Source: Candidatus Latescibacterota bacterium (lineage in GTDB: Bacteria; JAAXHH01). Taken from it: a stretch of 64,000 nucleotides of DNA. The position numbers and the translations under genes are program-made. Numbering within the stretch: the first letter of the stretch is position 1; each line of letters starts with the position of its first letter. The stretch is taken from positions 688,382 to 752,381 of the forward strand of contig JAJEAN010000007.1 in the NCBI GenBank assembly GCA_022822725.1, given 5' to 3'. This document shows positions 51,588 through 59,598 of this stretch, in pieces. The notes beneath the pieces were generated by a model. That model had not been told where the DNA came from. It did no database searches and saw only the letters and a list, made by a program, of their open reading frames with translations.

Positions 51588-52751
51588 TCAGGGCTGGCGT
51601 TGAAGCACGGTTACACAGGTTATGTCATCTGACTGCGGTGTTTCTCCGGCGAATTCATGGACCGCCTTGAACACCGCCTTGTTGGCGGCTTCAGGACTGT
51701 CGGGAGGGGCATTCGCGAAAACCGCCTGCAGGCGGTCCATGCCGAATTCCTCCCCGTCGGCGTTCATGGCTTCGGTTACGCCGTCGGTATAAAGCAACAG
51801 GAGATCGCCCGGTGAAAGAACGACGGCGGACTGGCCGAAACCGACCCCCGGGAAAACCCCGAGCGCCATGCCGTCCGTACCGGGGAGAAGCGTCGACGAG
51901 CCGTCGGAATGCACCACCAGCGGAGGATTGTGCCCGCCGTTGGCATAATCTACCTGTCCGGTATGGGGGTTGTATACCGCGTAGAAGGTCGTGACGAACA
52001 TGGCCGCTTCGTTATCCTCGGTAAGCAGGTCGTTGACTTCCTTGAGCACAGCGCCCGGTTCGATGGCGCCGATCGCCGAGCCCTTCAGCAGGGTCCGGCT
52101 GGACATCATGAACAGGGCGGCTGGAACGCCCTTGTCGGAGACATCGGCGATGGCAAGGGCGATTTTGCCTCCGGGCAGGCCGAATACGTCAAAAAAGTCG
52201 CCGCCGACCTCCCGGGCCGGTTCCATGTTCGCATAGATCTCGCACAGATCGGATTCGGGGAACTCGGTGGGCAGAATCGACTGCTGCATCTTGCTGGCAA
52301 CGTTCAGCTCGTTCTGCAGACGTACGAGCTTGTCCCGCGATTCCAGGGCTTCGCGCCATTGCTCCATGTTCTTCAGCGTACGCTCGATGGTAACCCGCAG
52401 GTCCTGGAAATCTATGGGCTTGGTGATGAAATCGAAGGCGCCTCGGTTCATGGCCGTACGGATGTTCTTCATGTCCCCGTAGGCGGAGACCACCACGGCA
52501 CGGATGTCGGGGGCGATGTTTGGAATCTGCGCCAGCAGCGTCAGGCCGTCCATCCGGGGCATGTTGATATCGGAGAGGACCATGTCGATATCGGGCACTT
52601 CGTTCAGGCGTTCCAGGGCTTCCACACCGTTCTGGGCGAAATACAGTGTATACGTGCCGGAACGCACGTCACGGCGCATGCGCTGCCGCATCAGGTGTTC
52701 GAGATCCGGCTCGTCGTCCACTACAAGGATTTTATATGGTGTCTGCGTCAT
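51588..52751 (-). CDS. Response regulator fused to PP2C phosphatase (RsbU-like)
   Basis: A 387-residue output protein. The receiver (residues 1-125) has the acidic pair in KILVVDDEPDLEHL, the phospho-accepting Asp61 in VLSDINMPRMDG and Lys111 in FITKP. A coiled linker leads to a SpoIIE-type PP2C domain (about 165-385) with EVGGDFFDVFGL, ADVSDKGVPAALFMM, NGGHNPPLVVH and YTDGVTEAMNADGE. Phosphorylation should switch a phosphatase that removes phosphate from the STAS antagonist. GGGGG lies just before the ATG. A weak stem-loop lies in the 98-base gap behind the STAS gene. Confidence 0.92.
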   Translation of the reverse strand: MTQTPYKILVVDDEPDLEHLMRQRMRRDVRSGTYTLYFAQNGVEALERLNEVPDIDMVLSDINMPRMDGLTLLAQIPNIAPDIRAVVVSAYGDMKNIRTAMNRGAFDFITKPIDFQDLRVTIERTLKNMEQWREALESRDKLVRLQNELNVASKMQQSILPTEFPESDLCEIYANMEPAREVGGDFFDVFGLPGGKIALAIADVSDKGVPAALFMMSSRTLLKGSAIGAIEPGAVLKEVNDLLTEDNEAAMFVTTFYAVYNPHTGQVDYANGGHNPPLVVHSDGSSTLLPGTDGMALGVFPGVGFGQSAVVLSPGDLLLLYTDGVTEAMNADGEEFGMDRLQAVFANAPPDSPEAANKAVFKAVHEFAGETPQSDDITCVTVLQRQP

Positions 52752-52791
52752 TTCACCCCCGGATACCGCCGTGGCCGATACTGTTTCACGG

Positions 52792-52829
52792 TTCGCAGCG
52801 GCGCCTTGAATCTATCGCTGCGGTGCGAA
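52792..52829. other. Possible stem-loop between STAS and PP2C genes
   Basis: TTCGCAGCG at 52792-52800 can pair imperfectly with CGCTGCGGTGCGAA at 52816-52829, leaving a two-base bulge. It could modulate expression between the two genes; there is no T-run, so it is not a typical terminator. Low certainty. Confidence 0.3.
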
Positions 52830-52849
52830 GTGGAAACGGGTAGCGGCGC

Positions 52850-53188
52850 CTATCGGCCGATCTTATCCACCGCTTCGGCCTGGGAATCGTGAATGGATAT
52901 GATCTTGTCGAAACCGCTGATTTCGAAGACTTCCCGGATCGGGTCCGAAAGCGAGCACAACGCGAACGCGGCATTCCGTTTCTGAAGCAACCGCGCAATC
53001 AGCAGGATGACCCTCAGGCCCGCGCTGCTTATATAGGACAAGGTACTGAAATCCAGCAGCACCTTGCTGTCGTCTTCACCGATGGCGCCGTTGAGCGCGT
53101 CTTCGAATTCCCGCGCATTGGCACCGTCGATTCGACCTTCAACCTTCGCAATAAGTACTTCGTTTGCTCGGTCGACACTGATCTCCAT
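52850..53188 (-). CDS. STAS domain anti-sigma factor antagonist (RsbV-like)
   Basis: A 112-residue STAS protein beginning MEISVDRANEVLIAKVEGRI. The switch segment is DFSTLSYISSAGLRVILLIA. By alignment with SpoIIAA (DSSG), Ser55 is the likely phosphorylated residue. Unphosphorylated antagonists bind the kinase-type anti-sigma factor and free its client; the phosphatase regenerates the active form. It is the first gene of the signalling operon, followed by the receiver-PP2C gene. The ribosome site AAGGGGG is eight bases upstream. Confidence 0.92.
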   Translation of the reverse strand: MEISVDRANEVLIAKVEGRIDGANAREFEDALNGAIGEDDSKVLLDFSTLSYISSAGLRVILLIARLLQKRNAAFALCSLSDPIREVFEISGFDKIISIHDSQAEAVDKIGR

Positions 53189-53247
53189 GAAACCAACCCC
53201 CTTTACAGGTTTAAATTACTGCCTGGTTCGGCAGAACCAGCAATCCT

Positions 53248-53283
53248 TACTCCGTATCTGCTCAGTACTCCGTATCTGCTCAG
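53248..53283. repeat. Two 18-base tandem units over a PhyH stop codon
   Basis: TACTCCGTATCTGCTCAG occurs at 53248-53265 and 53266-53283, perfectly repeated. The PhyH stop codon (53280-53282) is in the second unit, so the last codons have been duplicated downstream. Confidence 0.92.
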
Positions 53284-54071
53284 CCCGAAGCCAGGATGGG
53301 ATGCAACGGTCCCCCGAACGGCTCGCCCGGATTCATGGTCTGGTCGCCGCCCGCGTCCCATCGGCCGTTGTAGTTCACGTACTCCGGTATGTATATGATC
53401 GCCAGCGCTCTCCGGGGCGATGCGGTGCGATTCGGCGTGGCATAATGGAACGTGCATCCATGGTGAAAAGTAACGCCGCCCGCTTCCATGTCCATCACGA
53501 CGGGTTCGACCTCGACCTCGATGTCCGTACTCTCGAGATCTTTCAGTACACTCGCGCCTTCCGTGCTCAGCGGCACCGGCTCCAACCGGCCGTACTTGTG
53601 CGAACCGGGAATGAACTGCATGCACCCGTTGTCCACCGATACATCGTCCACGGCGATCCATGCCGATAGCGCGCCGACCTGTTCCATGGGCCAGTACGGT
53701 GCGTCCTGATGCCAGTTGGTCGCCTTGCTCCGTTCACCGCCGGGCTTGATCAGTCCATGGTCGTGGTAAATTACCAGGCGCCTGCACTTCGATATCTTCC
53801 GGGCGACCTCCGCCAACCGCGCGTCAAAAGAGTATTTCCGGATGACCTCGTAGTCGACCCAGAGGTTGACCATCTGGTTGAAAACACGGTTGTAATCGTC
53901 GTCCGTCTCGCCTCCACCACCCAGTATGCGTGCTCTCTTTTCCTCGACGGTCTTGTCCAGCGCGTCAGCGAGTTCCTCGATTTCCCGTTTCGAGAAGAAC
54001 CCCGGAATCTGGAGATAGCCATGCTCCTGAAAGAACTCAACCTCTTCGGCGCCAATGTGATTTGGATTCAT
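53280..54071 (-). CDS. Phytanoyl-CoA dioxygenase (PhyH) family protein
   Basis: A 263-residue Fe(II)/2-oxoglutarate oxygenase. The iron-binding HxD is in ATNWHQDAPYWPMEQVGALS near residue 120, and the distal His is in GVTFHHGCTFHYATPNR near 205 with a 2-oxoglutarate-binding arginine following. DVSVDNGCMQFIPGSH is a strong family motif. Relatives hydroxylate lipids, small molecules and natural products. It is transcribed divergently from a second PhyH gene, sharing the AT-rich 54072-54427 gap. Substrate unknown. Confidence 0.9.
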   Translation of the reverse strand: MNPNHIGAEEVEFFQEHGYLQIPGFFSKREIEELADALDKTVEEKRARILGGGGETDDDYNRVFNQMVNLWVDYEVIRKYSFDARLAEVARKISKCRRLVIYHDHGLIKPGGERSKATNWHQDAPYWPMEQVGALSAWIAVDDVSVDNGCMQFIPGSHKYGRLEPVPLSTEGASVLKDLESTDIEVEVEPVVMDMEAGGVTFHHGCTFHYATPNRTASPRRALAIIYIPEYVNYNGRWDAGGDQTMNPGEPFGGPLHPILASG

Positions 54072-54226
54072 AACTCGGTAGAACCCGGGGCCTGTATCGA
54101 ATTACTCATATATAATCCTGCCCAGTACAAATCAACAACAATTAACAATTCTATGCAGAATCTTGCACGAATAACGTAAATTAACTTACAGTCAAGAATT
54201 ATCAACCCCTTTTCACAATTCAAGGG

Positions 54227-54232
54227 TATAAT
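54227..54232 (+). promoter_or_regulatory. Candidate -10 element of the PhyH gene at 54428
   Basis: TATAAT at 54227-54232 in an AT-rich stretch that otherwise differs from the G+C-rich surroundings. No good -35 is visible at the right distance. If used, the transcript starts near 54239 and its leader of about 190 bases includes the whole 22-base repeat array. The AT-rich stretch 54100-54235 also holds GTAAATTAACTTAC, an imperfect palindrome. Confidence 0.4.
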
Positions 54233-54256
54233 TCGACATTAGGACGCCATGGCAGC

Positions 54257-54397
54257 ATCGAATCGGCGACTCGCCGAGACCGAAACGACGCCCCGGTCAG
54301 CATCGGAACGGCGTTTCTCAAAAATCGAAACGACGCACGGCTAAAATCGAAACGCGCGGCAGGGATCGAATCGGCGCCCTTCAGCAATCGAAGTCTC
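54257..54397. repeat. Seven ~22-base degenerate units upstream of a PhyH gene
   Basis: The hexamer ATCGAA or a one-base variant begins at 54257, 54279, 54302, 54324, 54346, 54365 and 54387, spacings of 22, 23, 22, 22, 19 and 22. The unit consensus is ATCGAAACGRCGC followed by about nine variable bases. The array ends about 30 bases before the start codon at 54428. Spacing near two helical turns places every motif on one face of DNA, or gives a repeated RNA motif in the leader. Confidence 0.85.
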
Positions 54398-54427
54398 AAC
54401 CATCTTATCATCCCGGAGGACAGCACC

Positions 54428-55405
54428 ATGTCGACAGACCGCTACCAGATCCGAGTCCAGCACTATATCGACTATCACCGGGATGGCTTCCTCGTCGTCC
54501 GCGGACTCGTGCCTGACGCCGAGGTGGCCGAGATACGACGTCACACGGAGGATCTGATGAACGGCCGTATCGTCATCGACGGCGTCGTTCCGCCGCCGCC
54601 CGGATTGACGTCCGATCAGATGGGACAGCACTGGCTGCGCATACACATGCTCCACCGGAAGCACGCGATCCATGAGCAGTTTATGCTGCAGCCTCGTATA
54701 CTGGACGTGCTCGAAGCCCTGATCGGGCCGGACGTGCTCGCGCTCCAGACCATGTTGTTCCTGAAGCCGCCCGGTCGTGAAGGCCAGGGTTATCACCAGG
54801 ACTCGTACTACATACCCAGCTATCCCGACACACTGATCGGTTCCTGGCTGGCCGTGGATCCCGCGGATGAAGAAAACGGTTGCATGATGGTCATACCGGG
54901 ATCGCATCACGAACCTATCTATCCGGACGGTAACAAAATCGGCCAGAACCACACCGACGGCGCCATTGGAGACCTCGGGGTAATCGAGGGCGCCAGTGCG
55001 ACGGATGAGGCCCTGAACGGACTGGCCCCCGTCGCCGGAAAGTACGCCGGCCGCGAGGTGGCCGCGCGGATGGCGCCGGGCGATGTCCTCTTCTTCCATG
55101 GCCATCTCCTGCACCGGTCGCACGAGAACCGGACCGGGTCGCGGTTCCGCCGGGCGTTTGTTGGCCATTATTGCAACGCGAGGTCCTGGGTGCCGTGGAA
55201 CCATGGCGCCGATTTCGAGGGGCCGACCGCGAATCACCTCCACATCCTCGCCCGGGGCAATTCCCACCTGCCCTACGCCACGCCGAAGTTCGGCACGCCG
55301 TGCGACGCGCTCAATCCCAGGGAAACGGCCGGGGGCGTGCGGCCGGCGCGCATGATGGGCGACATGCCCGCGTCGACCGTGAAGGGCGTCATGGTGCCGC
55401 GATGA
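54428..55405 (+). CDS. Phytanoyl-CoA dioxygenase (PhyH) family protein
   Basis: A 325-residue Fe(II)/2-oxoglutarate oxygenase. The HxD pair is in GYHQDSYYIPSYPDTLIGSW near residue 120. DPADEENGCMMVIPGSHHEP matches the family. The distal His is in LLHRSHENRTGSRFRRAFVG near 225, with arginines for 2-oxoglutarate. GGAGG lies nine bases before the ATG. It shares motifs with the divergent PhyH protein but is longer and only distantly related. PhyH genes are expanded in several uncultivated marine and soil phyla. Substrate unknown. Confidence 0.92.
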   Translation: MSTDRYQIRVQHYIDYHRDGFLVVRGLVPDAEVAEIRRHTEDLMNGRIVIDGVVPPPPGLTSDQMGQHWLRIHMLHRKHAIHEQFMLQPRILDVLEALIGPDVLALQTMLFLKPPGREGQGYHQDSYYIPSYPDTLIGSWLAVDPADEENGCMMVIPGSHHEPIYPDGNKIGQNHTDGAIGDLGVIEGASATDEALNGLAPVAGKYAGREVAARMAPGDVLFFHGHLLHRSHENRTGSRFRRAFVGHYCNARSWVPWNHGADFEGPTANHLHILARGNSHLPYATPKFGTPCDALNPRETAGGVRPARMMGDMPASTVKGVMVPR

Positions 55406-55497
55406 CTGAATCGGGCAGCAGGTAGGAGGGAATGGATTCAAAAGGTACCGGAGACCGTCCCGAAGGGCCGGGTTCAGCGCGTCGAACGATCGAACGC

Positions 55498-56778
55498 CTA
55501 CGCGCCGAAGAGGGTCCGTGCCCTGAGGATGGCCCCGGCAAGTTTGTCGATCTCTTCGGAGGTGTTGTAGAAATAAAGGCTTGCCCGCGCCGTGGCGCCG
55601 TAGGGCGTCCCGAGCCGGCGCATCAGGGGTTGCGCACAGTGGTGACCGGCGCGGATGGCGATGCCCTGGCGGTCCAGCACCGTCGACAGGTCGCTGGGAT
55701 GCATGTTGTCGAGGTTGAAGGAAACGGCGCCTCCCCGTCCCGGTGCGTGGCCGTATACCGTCAGGCCGTCGATTTCCTCGAGCCGATCGATGGTGTAGTC
55801 CGTCAGCGCTCTTTCGTGAGTGTGAATGTGCGACATCCCGACGTCGGAGAGGTAGTCCACCACGTTGCCGAAGACAATGGCATGAGCGATATTGGGCGTG
55901 CCCGCCTCGAATTTCTCCGGGATGTCCGCGCAGTCGAACCCATCGAGCCGGACTTCGTCGATCATCGAACCACCGCCCATGTAGGGATCCATCGACTCCA
56001 GCAACTCCCGCCGGCCGTAGAGTCCGCCGATACCGGTCGGACCGCACATCTTGTGTCCGGAGAACGCGAGGAAATCGCAACCCAGTCGCACCACGTCCAC
56101 CGGCATGTGCGGCACGCTCTGCGCGGCGTCCACGAAGACCAGTGCGCCGGCGTCGTGGGCCCGTTCCACGATCGCTTCGACGGGATTGACAGTCCCCAGC
56201 ACGTTCGACATGTGCGCGATGGACACGATGCGCGTCCGCTCCGTGATCAGGCCGTCCGCCTGGTCCATGTCGAGCGACCCGTCCTCGCGGATGTCGAAGT
56301 ATCGGAGCACGGCGCCGGTTTCCCGCGCAAGCATCTGCCAGGGCACGATGTTGCTGTGGTGCTCCATGACTGACAGCAGGATTTCGTCGCCCGCCTTGAC
56401 ATTCTTCCGGCCCCAGGCGCTCGCCACGAGGTTGATGCCCTCGGTCGTGTTCCGCACGAAGACCAGGCTGCGGTCCGGCGCGTTGATGAAACGGGCTACC
56501 TGTTCACGGGCGGCCTCGTAGGCGTTGGTCGCCTCCTCGCTGAGCGTGTGGAGTCCGCGGTGCACGTTGGCGTTCAGTCGCGTGTAGTAGTCTTCCAGGG
56601 CGTCGAGCACGACCCGGGGTTTCTGCGACGTGGCGCTGTTGTCCAGGTAGACGAGCGGCTTGCCGTGCACCTTCCGGTCCAGAATGGGGAAATCCCCGCG
56701 GTAACGCAGGGCGTGCTCGTCAGACAGGCGGACCGCGTCATCCAGCCTGCGCGGCGCTTCTACCAGTGCTTCTTCCAT
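55498..56778 (-). CDS. sufS: SufS-type cysteine desulfurase
   Basis: A 426-residue PLP enzyme that removes sulfur from cysteine to make persulfide for Fe-S cluster assembly. LVYLDNSATSQKPRVVLDAL near 42, SVMEHHSNIVPWQMLARETG near 135, the PLP lysine in LAFSGHKMCGPTGIGGLYGR near 238 and the catalytic Cys in IRAGHHCAQPLMRRLGTP near 380 are SufS hallmarks. AAGGG lies four bases before the ATG. It closes the suf operon. No sufE or sufU is present, so the sulfur-transfer partner must be elsewhere or absent. Confidence 0.95.
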   Translation of the reverse strand: MEEALVEAPRRLDDAVRLSDEHALRYRGDFPILDRKVHGKPLVYLDNSATSQKPRVVLDALEDYYTRLNANVHRGLHTLSEEATNAYEAAREQVARFINAPDRSLVFVRNTTEGINLVASAWGRKNVKAGDEILLSVMEHHSNIVPWQMLARETGAVLRYFDIREDGSLDMDQADGLITERTRIVSIAHMSNVLGTVNPVEAIVERAHDAGALVFVDAAQSVPHMPVDVVRLGCDFLAFSGHKMCGPTGIGGLYGRRELLESMDPYMGGGSMIDEVRLDGFDCADIPEKFEAGTPNIAHAIVFGNVVDYLSDVGMSHIHTHERALTDYTIDRLEEIDGLTVYGHAPGRGGAVSFNLDNMHPSDLSTVLDRQGIAIRAGHHCAQPLMRRLGTPYGATARASLYFYNTSEEIDKLAGAILRARTLFGA

Positions 56779-56790
56779 GATGCCCTTACT

Positions 56791-56863
56791 GTATGTGATA
56801 TCGGGTACGGTGTGTGATATCCGAATATGGTGTGTGCGATCCGATACGACAGGCGTATGCGAT
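56791..56863. repeat. Four degenerate units between sufT and sufS
   Basis: G[TC]G[TC]ATG/GTGTG-type units ending in GATAT or CGAT begin at 56791, 56810, 56830 and 56853, spacing 19 to 23. They fill most of the 97-base gap between sufT and sufS. Confidence 0.65.
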
Positions 56864-56875
56864 TGGCGAATGCGG

Positions 56876-57190
56876 TCAGTAGTCTATGCCGAGTTCCAGC
56901 TTGGCGTCTTCGGTCATCATGTCGATATGCCAGGGCGGCTCCCACACGATCTCGATCAGCGCGTCCGAGACCTCTTCCAGGTCCTTCACCTTGGTCTCCA
57001 CCTCGGCAGGCAGCGACTGGGCTGCCGGGCAGTTCGGCGAGGTGAGCGTCATCTTGATGTTGGTCATGCCGTCCTGCTGCACGTCGATTTCGTAGATGAG
57101 TCCCATTTCGTAGATGTTGACCGGGATCTCGGGGTCGTAGCACGTCTTCAAAACGTCCACGATCCGTTCTTTCACGGCATCGGTATCCAT
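56876..57190 (-). CDS. sufT: SufT-type DUF59/MIP18 Fe-S assembly protein
   Basis: A 104-residue protein beginning DAVKERIVDVLKTCYDPEIP, with VNIYEMGLIYEIDVQQDG and the conserved TSPNCPAAQSLPAEVE (Cys near 54). The DUF59 domain is shared by SufT, PaaD and eukaryotic MIP18, which help mature Fe-S proteins. It lies between sufD and sufS in the operon, which supports the SufT call. The leader contains a six-unit 15-base repeat. Confidence 0.92.
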   Translation of the reverse strand: MDTDAVKERIVDVLKTCYDPEIPVNIYEMGLIYEIDVQQDGMTNIKMTLTSPNCPAAQSLPAEVETKVKDLEEVSDALIEIVWEPPWHIDMMTEDAKLELGIDY

Positions 57191-57279
57191 TCGTCAGCCC
57201 CTGTGTCGTCAGCCCATGTGCAGCCAGTGCTTATGTCGTCGGCGCTTGTGTCGTCGGCGCTTGTGTCGTCACCCATGTC
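57190..57279. repeat. Six 15-base tandem units between sufD and sufT
   Basis: Units of consensus GTCGTCNGCSCWTGT begin near 57190, 57205, 57220, 57235, 57250 and 57265. Units 4 and 5 (57235-57264) are identical. The array fills the gap between the sufD stop (57301) and the sufT start (57190). Confidence 0.85.
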
Positions 57280-57300
57280 GCGGGTGTGAAAGTTGTGACG

Positions 57301-58734
57301 CTATTTCCCCGTCCGGTCCCGGGCCGCCGAAAGATCCCGGATGGTGGTTTCGAAAAGCGTGTCCAGCGAGATACGGACGGCGTCGATCCCGAGACGCCGT
57401 ATCAGGTCGGCCGCGAACCCGTAGGTAAGCAGGTGGCACGCGCTGTCGTGGGACAGGCCGCGGGTCCGCAAGTAGAAGATCTGGTCTTCGTCGAGCTGGC
57501 CCACGGTGGCGCCGTGGGTGCATTTCACCTGGTCCGCGTAGATCTCGAGCTGCGGCTTGGTGTGTATCATCGCGTCGGGCGAGAGCATCAGGTTCTTGTT
57601 GAGCTGCTTGGCGTCCGTTTCCTGGGCATCCTGGTGCACGAACACCTTGCCGTTGAACACGCCGCGGGACCGGCCCTCGAGGATGCCCTTGTACACCTCG
57701 TAGCTGTCGCAGTTCGGCACGGCGTGATCGATGGCGGTGTGGTTGTCCACGTGCTGGTCGCCCGCGACCAGGTACAGCCCGTTCATGCGCACCACCGCGT
57801 GCTCGCCCGCGAGCCGGGCGTTCGTATCGTTCCGGGTCAACGCGCCGCCCATGCTCATGTTGAAGGTGGAGATCCGGCCGTTCCCCTCCAGGTGGAGCTG
57901 GGTCGTGGACAGATGAGCGGCCCCGGCGCCTTCCCGGTTGATCCGGTAGTGGTCCACGTTTCCGTCCCGCCCCACGGAGATTTCCGTGACGGCGTTGGTG
58001 AGGTACGGCTGATCCGTCAAGCCGGAATAACTCTCGACCACCTTCAGGTTCGCTCCGTCCGCCGCTGCGATGAGCGTTCGCGGTTGCGTGGCTGATGTCG
58101 CGTCGAGTCCGGTCGTCACGTAGTGTACGTGCACCGGGGTTTCCAGGGACCCGCCGCGCGGTACGTGGACGAACAGGCCGTTTTCGATCAGGGCCGTGTT
58201 CAATGCCGTCAGACCGGTGCCTTCGTAATCGGCATAGCGCGCAAGGTGCGGATGAACGAGTTCGGGATGTGCCGCGAGGGCATCGGCGAGGCTGCTCACC
58301 ACGACGCCCCGGGGCAGGTCTGGCCCGTGCGACAACGCCGGTGCGTGCACGCCGTTCACGAATACGATCCTGTGCCAGCCGTTGCTTCCGAACTCGTAGG
58401 GCGCGAGCGCGTCCTCGTCCAGCTCCGCTTCCGCTGGTCTGCCTGGTCCGCCCGGTCCACCGGGCCCACGTGGTTCGCCCGTTTCGCCCGGTCCACCCGG
58501 TTCGGCCTGGTAGGCCGTGTCCGCGATCCGCCGGAGATCAGTGTAAACCCAGTCCTCTTTGAGCGGAAAGGAAAGCTCACGGGCGACCGGCATGCCGAGT
58601 TCCCGGAAGCGCTTCATGGCATCCGAACGGGTCCGGTGCAGCCAGAGCGGCGCATCCAGGGAACGGATGCGGTCGTAAGCGTCATAAAAACCGGTGTATC
58701 TACTGGTCGTCGCCTGCTTCAGTGATTCCGTCAT
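57301..58734 (-). CDS. sufD: SufD, Fe-S scaffold subunit, with collagen-like insert
   Basis: A 477-residue beta-helix protein of the SufBCD scaffold complex. The C-terminal half has YADQVKCTHGATVGQLDEDQ, then FYLRTRGLSHDSACHLL, the standard SufD end, and central THYRINREGAGAAHLSTTQL is typical. Near residues 77-101 there is a run of G-x-y triplets (GGPGETGEPRGPGGPGGPGR) encoded by a nine-base tandem repeat; SufD normally has no such segment. It partners SufB and SufC. The start ATG has GGAAA upstream. Confidence 0.93.
   Translation of the reverse strand: MTESLKQATTSRYTGFYDAYDRIRSLDAPLWLHRTRSDAMKRFRELGMPVARELSFPLKEDWVYTDLRRIADTAYQAEPGGPGETGEPRGPGGPGGPGRPAEAELDEDALAPYEFGSNGWHRIVFVNGVHAPALSHGPDLPRGVVVSSLADALAAHPELVHPHLARYADYEGTGLTALNTALIENGLFVHVPRGGSLETPVHVHYVTTGLDATSATQPRTLIAAADGANLKVVESYSGLTDQPYLTNAVTEISVGRDGNVDHYRINREGAGAAHLSTTQLHLEGNGRISTFNMSMGGALTRNDTNARLAGEHAVVRMNGLYLVAGDQHVDNHTAIDHAVPNCDSYEVYKGILEGRSRGVFNGKVFVHQDAQETDAKQLNKNLMLSPDAMIHTKPQLEIYADQVKCTHGATVGQLDEDQIFYLRTRGLSHDSACHLLTYGFAADLIRRLGIDAVRISLDTLFETTIRDLSAARDRTGK
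58434..58505. repeat. Eight 9-base tandem units inside sufD
   Basis: Nine-base units (C[CT]GGTCC[AG]C types) begin at 58434 and continue in register to 58505. They encode Gly-x-y triplets on the minus strand, a collagen-like segment in the N-terminal region of SufD. Confidence 0.9.
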
Positions 58735-58762
58735 TTCTTGTTTCCATGCTCCATGAATGAAT

Positions 58763-59527
58763 TCAACCTGCGGCTTCCACTTCTTCGCGTATCCACTCGT
58801 ATCCTTTGTCTTCCAGTTCTATCGCCAGTTCTTTACTGCCCGACTTCACGATCCGGCCCTGGTACATGACATGGACGTAGTCCGGCACGACGTAGTCCAG
58901 CAGCCGCTGGTAGTGGGTGATGACGATCATCGCGTTGTCCGCGTTGCGCTGCTGGTTGATCCCGTGGGCCACGATGCGCATGGCATCGATGTCCAGACCG
59001 GAATCCGTCTCGTCCAGGATGGAGAGCGTCGGCTCGAGCACGGCCATGTGGAAGATCTCGTTGCGTTTCTTCTCGCCGCCGGAGAAGTCCTCGTTCACGG
59101 GGCGCCGGGCCAGATCGGGGTCCATGTCGACCTGCTTCATCTTCTTGTCCAGCAGGCGGCGGAAGGCTCCGGCGCTCATTTCCGGCTGGCCGCGGTACTT
59201 CAGGCGTTCGTTCAGCGCCGCGCGGAGGAAATAGGCGTTGCTCACGCCCGGGATCTCCACGGGATATTGAAAGGCGAGGAATATACCCTCGTTGGCCCGC
59301 TCCTCGGGGGTGAGCTCGAAGAGGTCCTTGTCCTGGAACCGTACCGTGCCTCCCGTTTCTCCGTATTCCTCGTGGCCGGCCAGGATCTTTCCCAGCGTGC
59401 TCTTCCCGGACCCGTTGGGTCCCATGATCGCGTGGACCTCGCCCCGTTCCACGGTCAGGTCGATCCCGTTGATGATGTCCTGGTCCTTGATCCCGCCGCG
59501 TAGATTACTGATGTCGAGTAATGCCAT
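58763..59527 (-). CDS. sufC: SufC, ABC-type ATPase of the SUF complex
   Basis: A 254-residue ATPase that drives the SufBCD scaffold. Walker A is IMGPNGSGKSTLGKILAG near residue 35, the ABC signature is EDFSGGEKKRNEIFHMAVL near 147, and Walker B is LSILDETDSGLDIDAMRIV. These match SufC closely, including the SGGEKKRNE form. AGGAG lies eight bases before the ATG. It lies between sufB and sufD, giving the canonical sufBCD order. Confidence 0.97.
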   Translation of the reverse strand: MALLDISNLRGGIKDQDIINGIDLTVERGEVHAIMGPNGSGKSTLGKILAGHEEYGETGGTVRFQDKDLFELTPEERANEGIFLAFQYPVEIPGVSNAYFLRAALNERLKYRGQPEMSAGAFRRLLDKKMKQVDMDPDLARRPVNEDFSGGEKKRNEIFHMAVLEPTLSILDETDSGLDIDAMRIVAHGINQQRNADNAMIVITHYQRLLDYVVPDYVHVMYQGRIVKSGSKELAIELEDKGYEWIREEVEAAG

Positions 59528-59598
59528 CTTGCTTGCTTTCTCCTGTTGTGATCCGTGGTTCAGGGCTCAGCCGCCTCGGGCTCAGCCGCCCGTACTCG

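Noticed and set aside
52792-52829. Rho-independent terminator after the STAS gene
   Set aside because: The stem is imperfect and is not followed by a T-run, and the next gene is in the same pathway, so termination is unlikely.
54257-54397. CRISPR array
   Set aside because: The unit is about 22 bases in total with a short degenerate core and no distinct 30-base spacers; no cas genes are present.
54341-56080. 579-codon minus-strand open frame over the PhyH gene
   Set aside because: Antisense to the intact PhyH gene at 54428 and overlapping the sufS end; low-complexity Arg/Gly-rich text with no family match.
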